Shown here: positions 58,047 to 64,000 of the stretch, one piece after another | Position numbering within the stretch: the stretch's first letter is position 1 | Layout: every line of letters begins with the position of its first letter | From: Candidatus Saccharimonadota bacterium | GTDB taxonomy: Bacteria; Patescibacteriota; Saccharimonadia; Saccharimonadales; UBA4665 | Length of the DNA: 64,000 bases | Reading direction: 5' to 3' | Assembly: GCA_027459325.1 (NCBI GenBank) | Contig: DAIDIO010000001.1 | Coordinates: 124,001 to 188,000, forward strand | Program-made: the position numbers and the translations under genes | Notes under the pieces: model-generated | What the model was told of the DNA's origin: nothing | Database searches by the model: none | What the model saw: only the letters and a program-made list of their open reading frames with translations

Positions 58047-59075
58047 ATGATTGATCGAATTGTAAACGATCCTGAGCCGGAGGACGTCAGAGAAGTCGAG
58101 ATAGAAATTACTCTACGACCGAGAGATTTCAGCAGTTACATAGGCCAGGAACGGTTAAAAGAAAACCTACAACTGGCCATAAGCGCCGCCCAGAAACGTG
58201 AAGAACCGTTAGATCACATTCTGCTTCACGGACCACCGGGCCTGGGTAAAACAACCATGGCAAGTGTCATAGCAAATGAAATGAAAAGTCAGATACGGGT
58301 TACGGCTGGACCGGCAATTGAAAGGGCGGGAGATCTGGCAAGTTTACTTACCAATTTATCCGACGGGGACATTCTGTTTATAGATGAGATTCACCGCTTA
58401 AACCGGACAGTCGAAGAGGTTCTTTACTCGGCAATGGAAGATTTTAAGCTAGACATTATGCTCGGCAAAGGTCCGTCTGCTAAGTCGCTACGTCTGGATT
58501 TACCGCGTTTTACTATCATTGGTGCAACTACCCGGGCCGGTGATCTGGCAGCCCCACTCCGTGACCGCTTTGGCATGATCCACCGCTTAGAGTTTTATAC
58601 GATTGATGAGATTGAACAGATTATTAAGCGCGCCGCTAAGATCCTTAATGTCAAAATAGATAGTGCGGCTGCCACTGAGCTGGCTAAACGATCAAGGCTG
58701 ACTCCGCGCATTGCTAACCGCTTGCTTAAACGGGTTAGAGACTACGCTGACGTAAACGGCGATGGCTTTATAAACACCGAACTTAGCCATAAAGCACTTG
58801 GCCTTCTGGATATTGACGATCTAGGTCTAGATGCTTCAGATAGAAGGTTACTACTAGCAATCATTGAAAATTACGAAGGCGGTCCGGTTGGTCTGGACAC
58901 CCTGGCTGCCCTAACAGCCGAAGAACGTGGCACCATTGAAGACTTTTACGAACCTTATTTGCTGCAAATAGGACTCTTAGAGCGTACTCCGAGAGGCCGT
59001 AAGGTTACCCACAAAGCTTATAAGCACCTTAACAAGACACGACCTAAGCTCGACTCACAATCATCACTGCTTTAA
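58047..59075 (+). CDS. ruvB: Holliday junction helicase motor RuvB
   Basis: 342 residues, AAA+ motor: [20 protein letters not shown], Walker [10 protein letters not shown] at about 66, Walker [12 protein letters not shown], sensor 1 [18 protein letters not shown] with Arg finger, and a winged-helix end with [22 protein letters not shown] ends exactly 6 nt before the ATG. The stop overlaps the pilin gene's stop by 4 bp (convergent). Confidence 0.97.
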   Translation: MIDRIVNDPEPEDVREVEIEITLRPRDFSSYIGQERLKENLQLAISAAQKREEPLDHILLHGPPGLGKTTMASVIANEMKSQIRVTAGPAIERAGDLASLLTNLSDGDILFIDEIHRLNRTVEEVLYSAMEDFKLDIMLGKGPSAKSLRLDLPRFTIIGATTRAGDLAAPLRDRFGMIHRLEFYTIDEIEQIIKRAAKILNVKIDSAAATELAKRSRLTPRIANRLLKRVRDYADVNGDGFINTELSHKALGLLDIDDLGLDASDRRLLLAIIENYEGGPVGLDTLAALTAEERGTIEDFYEPYLLQIGLLERTPRGRKVTHKAYKHLNKTRPKLDSQSSLL

Positions 59076-59572
59076 TCCAGATTTTGTAATTCGTCGTATT
59101 TAGCACCGTTAAAATTACCTTCATAACTTGCGTACAGGTTATATTGTGCGCATGTTTGATCTGCCTTAGAGCCAACCTTGCCATCGCAAGACAGTCCGTC
59201 GGATTGGGTTGGATAATACTCGTATTGCTTCGGCACTGGTTTGTTATTTCCTCCTAGACAGGCGGTTTTTGAAGGATTACACTTACTTAACGGATCGACA
59301 AGAATCGAATTATCCAGGTTCGGCATATATTTAGTGCGCCAACCGGCATCATTCATGTCGCTTAAGTTAGGGAAATAGCCATACCGGCTGTAAAACGTTT
59401 CAATATTACGTTGCAGAGCTAACAGATTACTTTGTCTAGTCGTATTTCTAGCCCTGGCCTGAATGCTGTTATATGTCTTAAAAACCAAAGCAGCCAGCAC
59501 AATTATTACTAAGATAAGTATTACAAGCTCATAAATTGTGAAGCCATCGGAATTTTTATCTTTACTAATCAT
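59072..59572 (-). CDS. Type IV pilin-like protein
   Basis: 166 residues. Prepilin signal [21 protein letters not shown]: cleavage after Gly, Phe+1, Glu+5 and a hydrophobic helix. Then a globular domain with [17 protein letters not shown] and four Cys, a shape typical of minor pilins. It would be cut and methylated by a prepilin peptidase (not in this window) and join a pilus or secretion pseudopilus with ATPase 59652-61385. Confidence 0.88.
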   Translation of the reverse strand: MISKDKNSDGFTIYELVILILVIIVLAALVFKTYNSIQARARNTTRQSNLLALQRNIETFYSRYGYFPNLSDMNDAGWRTKYMPNLDNSILVDPLSKCNPSKTACLGGNNKPVPKQYEYYPTQSDGLSCDGKVGSKADQTCAQYNLYASYEGNFNGAKYDELQNLD

Positions 59573-59651
59573 TGGGGAAATATTGTTTGTTTGACTTTCA
59601 TTTGCTTTAAGAATAGTTGGCCGTTAGCCTAAAATCAAGGCGTGCATTTGT

Positions 59652-61385
59652 TTAGAGGCAGCTTAGAACTTCGTCTAGGGTAGTCAGTCCTCTCAGCGCT
59701 TTTACCAGTCCGTCAATACCCAGCGGTATAAAAATGTTATTTTTTATAGCAATTTTAGAAATATTAGCCTGGCTCTCTCCGGCCGCCAGTTTGGCTGCAA
59801 TTACCTGATCGATCTCGAGTATTTCCTGAATGCCTATTTGACCCTTAAAGCCACTATAGTCACAGCGGGCACAGCCGTTCTTGCTAGCTTCCCAAAGCCG
59901 GTGCAGACTGGTTTCCGAAGTGCTAAGGTCGTTAGATTTAAGCGAGCTGATTTTTTCGTTAGCGGCGATTTTCTCCAGTCTATGTAAAGCTTTAATACCG
60001 CCATACTCGCCGACACCTAAAGTCATAAGCAAGGACTTCAAAGCCTGATTAGTCGGATGAACAACCACCTTGCAGTCATCGCATAGTCGCCGGGCTACGC
60101 GGGTGGCCATTGTCAGCCGGCTAACGTGAGCCAGTCTGAAGGGTTCGACACCGAGTGCCGAGATAACCCTTAAAGACTCTAGGGCGCTCGGGCTATGAAC
60201 ACCAGCCAGAACAAGACAATGCGCAGACATGCCTATAAGTTCATCAGCTACTGACGGGCTGGCAATGTTATCGATCAGAAGAACATCTGGATCATTCCGC
60301 TTCACGAGGCTAAGGGCTGCTTCATAAGTCGGCAAGTTGGAGTTTAATTCCATTTGACTAGCTCCGCTAACCCGGTAAGAAACTTTATCTTCAATAGTTA
60401 ACACGTTAAGGTTAGCTATACTGAGTTTATCTAATAGACTATATAGGGCTGTATTTTTTCCATGACGCTTCGGTGAGGCCACGATGACCAGGCCATGCTT
60501 ATTAGTTAGGCTATGCTCTACTGCTGCCAGATTTGTGCCGTATATTCCTAGACTGTTTAGTTTAGGTATCTGACCGTTCTCGCTGAATAGATTGAGTGTC
60601 AACTTTTCGCCATCAATCAGCGGCAGACTTAATAATTCCACCCGGTATATGTGGTGGCGGCTGCTTATTCTAAATTGCCCCTGACTGCCGGCCATAGACT
60701 TAAGCCGGTTAGCTATCATGTTTAGGGAGCCATATGGCAATTTATGCACTTCCTTTAGTCGGCCGTTTAGTCTAAACCGGACACTCAAGGCGTCCTGTTT
60801 TGGCTCAATGTGTATTGAAGTAGCATTGGCGGTTATAGCTTGCTCAAGTATATGGTGCACCGTGCTCAGAATATCTGCTTCGGAATAGGATTTTGAAGTA
60901 ATAGCCGGATGCGTTCTGAGCTGCCCGGGAGGCATCATAGCTAAGGCCGAATGTAAATGCGATGGCGGTGTAATATGTAGACTATAGTTTTCGCCAATTG
61001 TCTTGGCTAGTACTTCGGCGGCGCCAGGCATCAGCAGGGCATCTGAGGCTACAAGTTTTTTATTAGCCTTATCTATACTAAATACGACCACCCGATAACG
61101 GTGGGCCATTTGATGGGGTAGGACTGCTAGATGAGCAGCATCTAGCTCACTAAGCGGTAAACTAATAAAGGGTAAATTAACTGCTTGGGCGTAGGCTTTG
61201 GTGAGTGTGCTCTCGTCTAAAGTACCATAATGTAGTATCAGTTCGGCCAGGGGTAAATGACTAGCCTTAACTTCGGCTTTTAATTCTAATATTCTGGCAT
61301 TACTAACGCCAGCGTCTTGAAGTATTTTTTCAGCCAAACTATCTGACATTCGCATAGTCGGCTCCCAGTCTGATTGTTTTCCCAC
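59652..61385 (-). CDS. PilB/GspE-like ATPase with altered nucleotide site
   Basis: 577 residues from a GTG. N-terminal MshEN/GSPII_E domain (ARILELKAEVKASHLPLAEL), central ATPase with ATSIHIEPKQDALSVRFRLN and GRL, and C-terminal Cys pairs CDDC and CARC. Walker A is IVASPKRHGKNTALYSLL: the first Gly is replaced by Ser and the final Thr/Ser by Asn. Walker B is DPDVLLIDNIAS instead of DPD-x-I-x-x-GEIRD, so the catalytic Glu is gone. It may be a non-hydrolysing paralogue of a PilB assembly motor. Confidence 0.85.
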   Translation of the reverse strand: MGKQSDWEPTMRMSDSLAEKILQDAGVSNARILELKAEVKASHLPLAELILHYGTLDESTLTKAYAQAVNLPFISLPLSELDAAHLAVLPHQMAHRYRVVVFSIDKANKKLVASDALLMPGAAEVLAKTIGENYSLHITPPSHLHSALAMMPPGQLRTHPAITSKSYSEADILSTVHHILEQAITANATSIHIEPKQDALSVRFRLNGRLKEVHKLPYGSLNMIANRLKSMAGSQGQFRISSRHHIYRVELLSLPLIDGEKLTLNLFSENGQIPKLNSLGIYGTNLAAVEHSLTNKHGLVIVASPKRHGKNTALYSLLDKLSIANLNVLTIEDKVSYRVSGASQMELNSNLPTYEAALSLVKRNDPDVLLIDNIASPSVADELIGMSAHCLVLAGVHSPSALESLRVISALGVEPFRLAHVSRLTMATRVARRLCDDCKVVVHPTNQALKSLLMTLGVGEYGGIKALHRLEKIAANEKISSLKSNDLSTSETSLHRLWEASKNGCARCDYSGFKGQIGIQEILEIDQVIAAKLAAGESQANISKIAIKNNIFIPLGIDGLVKALRGLTTLDEVLSCL

Positions 61386-61559
61386 CCGACAACATTATTC
61401 ATATTGTATATTAACTCCGGTGTTATTCACAGTAAAACATTAAAATTATATGAAATTAGATTATCTTAGGCTTAGTTATCCTAGCCAAAACTGTTAGAAT
61501 ATATTAAACAAGGTTTTAAAAGGATACTACAAGCCTTTACTAAAGAGAGGGGATAATTT

Positions 61560-62588
61560 ATGGCTAAGGCCACTACTAAAGCAGATACTAAGCCAGAGGC
61601 TAGTGAAGGTAAAGCAAAAGCCTTAGGATTAGCGCTAGAATCTATTGAAAAGCAATTTGGTCGGGGATCAATAATGAAGCTAGGCGAAACCCACCATACG
61701 GTTGTTGAGACTACTCCTACAGGTGCCTTAAGTTTAGACTTAGCTCTTGGTGGCGGTTTACCAAAAGGCCGGGTTATTGAGATCTACGGTCCTGAATCAT
61801 CCGGTAAAACAACCATAACTCTGCATGCCATAGCCGAAGTTCAGAAGAACGGTGGCACAGCCGCCTTTATTGATGCAGAGCACGCTCTTGACCCGGCATA
61901 CGCCAAGCGTATCGGTGTTGACGTCGACAATCTCTTACTCAGTCAGCCGGATAATGGTGAGCAGGCTCTTGAAATAGTTGAAACATTAGTCCGTTCTAAC
62001 GCCGTTGATTTAATCGTAGTTGACTCAGTTGCTGCCCTGGTTCCGAGGGCGGAAATTGAAGGTGAAATGGGTGACGCCTTGCCAGGGTTGCAGGCACGTC
62101 TCATGAGCCAGGCTCTTAGGAAATTGACAGGTGTAATTAGCCGCTCCCGAGGCAGCGTAATATTTATTAACCAGATCCGTATGAAAATTGGCGTGATGTT
62201 TGGCAATCCAGAAACAACTACAGGCGGCAACGCCCTGAAGTTTTATGCCTCTGTGCGCATGGATATCCGACGGGTTGGCCAGATCAAACAAGGTGAAGAA
62301 ATAGTTGGAAACCGCGTTAAAGTTAAAATAGTCAAGAATAAGATCGCCCCACCTTTCCGCCAGGCCGAATTCGACATTATGTATAACCAGGGTATCGCTT
62401 ACGTAGGCGATGTAGTTGATTTGGCAGTAAACAATAACCTACTCGAAAAAGCCGGAGCCTGGTATTCATATCAAGGAGAAAAGGTTGGACAAGGTCGGAC
62501 GGCGGCCATTAGCTATCTAAACGATAATCCAAAAATACTAAAAGAGATAATTACTAAGATTAAAGAAATAGACGCCGCTAAAGTATGA
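61560..62588 (+). CDS. recA: Recombinase RecA
   Basis: 342 residues. Walker [11 protein letters not shown] at about 77, [40 protein letters not shown], and the L2-region [20 protein letters not shown]. Mediates strand exchange and repair. Strong GAGAGGGG site 8 nt before the ATG. No LexA box (CGAAC-N-GTTCG-type) is seen upstream, so SOS control is not evident from sequence. Confidence 0.98.
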   Translation: MAKATTKADTKPEASEGKAKALGLALESIEKQFGRGSIMKLGETHHTVVETTPTGALSLDLALGGGLPKGRVIEIYGPESSGKTTITLHAIAEVQKNGGTAAFIDAEHALDPAYAKRIGVDVDNLLLSQPDNGEQALEIVETLVRSNAVDLIVVDSVAALVPRAEIEGEMGDALPGLQARLMSQALRKLTGVISRSRGSVIFINQIRMKIGVMFGNPETTTGGNALKFYASVRMDIRRVGQIKQGEEIVGNRVKVKIVKNKIAPPFRQAEFDIMYNQGIAYVGDVVDLAVNNNLLEKAGAWYSYQGEKVGQGRTAAISYLNDNPKILKEIITKIKEIDAAKV

Positions 62589-63187
62589 AGCTGACTGCTA
62601 TTAAAAAGCAGATTAACAGTAACCACCGATTTAGTATTTTCGTAGATAACAAATACTCGTTTTCACTCGGCGAAACCGAAATTTTAAATAGTGGCATAAA
62701 AATAGGCCAGGAATTAACGACTGAAGAACTCAGTAGACTTAAGCAGCTGTCCGTCCAGGATAATCTTTATGCCCGGACTCTTAAACTGGTTGCCGTTAGA
62801 CCTAAAAGCGAATGGGAAGTAAAAACCTATCTTGAGCGAAAAGGTGCTTCCCCTACCCTGACAGAAACTATACTTAACAAGTTAAGAGACATTGGCTTGC
62901 TTGATGATTATAAATTTGCCGAAATGTATGCCCGGGACATAAAAGCCCACTCCCCTGCTTCACGTCGTAAAATATTATCCAAGCTTAAACAAAAACGCGT
63001 TAATGAAGAAGCAATAAAAAACTTTTTAGAAAATATAAAGGACAATGATACAGATGCCCTGCAGGCGCTAATTGAAACAAAATCCCAGAAGTATAAAGAT
63101 CCGGTTAAGCTGATGGCTTACCTGTCACGGCAGGGTTTCAATTATTCAGACATTAAGGAAGCCCTAAATAAACAAAATACGGATTAA
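62585..63187 (+). CDS. recX: Regulatory protein RecX
   Basis: 200 residues, overlapping recA by 4 bp (ATGA). Three-helix repeats: [40 protein letters not shown] and [20 protein letters not shown]. It limits RecA filament growth. The tight overlap couples its supply to RecA. Confidence 0.93.
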   Translation: MKLTAIKKQINSNHRFSIFVDNKYSFSLGETEILNSGIKIGQELTTEELSRLKQLSVQDNLYARTLKLVAVRPKSEWEVKTYLERKGASPTLTETILNKLRDIGLLDDYKFAEMYARDIKAHSPASRRKILSKLKQKRVNEEAIKNFLENIKDNDTDALQALIETKSQKYKDPVKLMAYLSRQGFNYSDIKEALNKQNTD

Positions 63188-63711
63188 AGTGTAGTTGGAA
63201 CAGGGGCGCTAACCCGTAGCTTAGCTTTACTCACAAGCTCGCTAATAACAATTGCCTTAGGTGTAATTTCCTGAATTAAGGATCTGTCGATGCTCAGTGA
63301 GCCACCGGTAAAGCTCTTTAGAATACTTTGGGAAACATATAACTTTTGAATATATAGGGTGTTAGTATCATAGGCGTAATCACTTACCTTGCCTACCTTG
63401 GTTTTATCTAGCGTGACTACCTGCTTACCGACCGGATCAAAGCCTATTTCCAGAACCTTTTTTAATCTTACTAGCTCCTCTGGTTCAGCTAGTACTTCAT
63501 GATCATTAACAAAAAAGCCCATTGGTCCGGTTTCTCTGATGTCCTGGGTGAGTAAGACCAGATCATTTTTATTGAATTTATCCTCACAATAAAAGCCTTC
63601 AATTTTAAGGTTATCTGGATTAATAATGACAGACGTGACAATAGCCACTGCGCTGCCCGTCCTTAAGGATAATACTTGTTTATTCTGAAGGCTTTCGCTG
63701 AGCTGCAACAT
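63184..63711 (-). CDS. PRC-barrel domain protein
   Basis: 175 residues with two PRC-barrel-like halves: LSESLQNKQVLSLRTGSAVA with VTSVIINPDNLKIEGFYC, and VLEIGFDPVGKQVVTLDKTK with VGKVSDYAYDT. PRC barrels occur in RNA-processing factor RimM and in photosynthetic proteins; the exact role is unknown. Convergent with recX, overlapping by 4 bp. Confidence 0.82.
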   Translation of the reverse strand: MLQLSESLQNKQVLSLRTGSAVAIVTSVIINPDNLKIEGFYCEDKFNKNDLVLLTQDIRETGPMGFFVNDHEVLAEPEELVRLKKVLEIGFDPVGKQVVTLDKTKVGKVSDYAYDTNTLYIQKLYVSQSILKSFTGGSLSIDRSLIQEITPKAIVISELVSKAKLRVSAPVPTTL

Positions 63712-63767
63712 ATATCTAGTATAACTCTAGGCAACCGACTAGCTAATGAATTAGTATAATGAGACTT

Positions 63768-64000
63768 ATGAACAGTAGTTTAAGCTTAAATTCCGACAGT
63801 CCAGAAGAGACCTTAAAAATAGGCGAGACTATTGGTAATAATTTGCGTGGTGGCGAGGTAATTGAGCTGATTAGTGATCTTGGTGGAGGGAAGACTACGC
63901 TGACTAAAGGAATTGCTGAGGGAGCAGGTTCTAAAGACAATGTTCATAGCCCTAGTTTTACCATTGAAAACGAATATACGGCAAAAGATTTAATTATTCA
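63768..64000 (+). CDS. tsaE: tRNA threonylcarbamoyladenosine ATPase TsaE, 3' end outside window
   Basis: 77 codons of the N-terminal part. ELISDLGGGKTTLTKGIAEG is the P-loop region, with Ser at the place of the first Gly of the usual G-D-L-G-A-G-K-T, and SPSFTIENEY is the second TsaE signature. TsaE is the ATPase that supports t6A modification with TsaB/TsaD; tsaC is at 1995. TATAAT (63755-63760) ends 7 nt before the ATG. Confidence 0.9.
   Translation, partial: MNSSLSLNSDSPEETLKIGETIGNNLRGGEVIELISDLGGGKTTLTKGIAEGAGSKDNVHSPSFTIENEYTAKDLII

Noticed and set aside
61386-61559. LexA/SOS box upstream of recA
   Set aside because: No CGAAC-type or CTGT-N8-ACAG-type palindrome is seen in the region between the ATPase gene and recA.
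1-64000. CRISPR arrays, rRNA genes, insertion sequences
   Set aside because: I found no regularly spaced repeats, no 16S/23S/5S sequence and no transposase-like protein in any frame.

Overview
The window looks like chromosome of a Candidatus Saccharibacteria (TM7) or closely related Patescibacteria/CPR bacterium. Evidence is the compact housekeeping set (tilS-ftsH-murJ-lepA-gmk, hrcA-grpE-dnaK-dnaJ, yebC-ruvCAB, recA-recX, tsaC and tsaE), many small single-pass membrane proteins with Ser/Thr/Asn-rich ectodomains, pilin-type secretion parts and the small gene sizes. Assignment is from gene content and style, not from an rRNA, which is absent here. No CRISPR array and no rRNA operon is visible. 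About 80 protein genes and six complete or near-complete tRNAs plus two doubtful ones are supported.

Layout. 1-12.4 kb: end of an aldo/keto reductase, an LssY-type membrane protein, tsaC, murC with a HAD phosphatase, small membrane proteins, an ABC-2 exporter, a dihydrouridine synthase and a Hanks-type protein kinase. 12.4-16.8 kb: a cluster of membrane-anchored coiled-coil proteins that share their N-termini but differ outside the cell, with decayed repeats between them. 16.6-24.1 kb: an accessory island built around tRNA 3' ends, with four toxin-antitoxin modules (AbrB-Doc, RHH-PIN, Phd-ParE, RHH-RelE), an unassigned phosphoesterase plus 502-residue partner, a dehydrogenase remnant, and a row of odd Trp/His/Cys tRNA genes. 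24.1-28.9 kb: extracytoplasmic redox and membrane genes (glutaredoxin, DipZ, fasciclin, MarR, YggT, MntP). 28.9-33.4 kb: mixed accessory genes, including a very short stand-alone transcript and an APH-like kinase bordered by gene remnants. 33.4-42.2 kb: cell-envelope and translation core. 43.2-49.4 kb: a diguanylate cyclase, then the HrcA/CIRCE chaperone regulon with three unassigned genes embedded in it. 49.5-56.1 kb: RimK with its protease partner, tRNA-Lys, a wHTH-phosphoribosyltransferase protein, MscS and VKOR. 56.1-64 kb: yebC-ruvCAB, a pilin and an altered PilB-like ATPase, recA-recX, a PRC-barrel protein and the start of tsaE.

A pattern runs through the whole window: more than twenty genes have a -10 hexamer (TATAAT or a close variant) ending 6-8 nt before the start codon, so transcription should begin at or within a couple of bases of the initiation codon. 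Operon-internal genes and a few others (fas1, yggT, recA, dnaK, glutaredoxin) instead have Shine-Dalgarno sequences. This pattern was used to correct several start codons. The best candidates for something new are this leaderless organisation, the tRNA-end-associated toxin-antitoxin cassettes, the tRNA-His/Cys genes that have lost both halves of the elbow contact, the unknown genes inside the chaperone regulon, and a near-consensus promoter driving a ~180-nt transcript with a 27-codon ORF.
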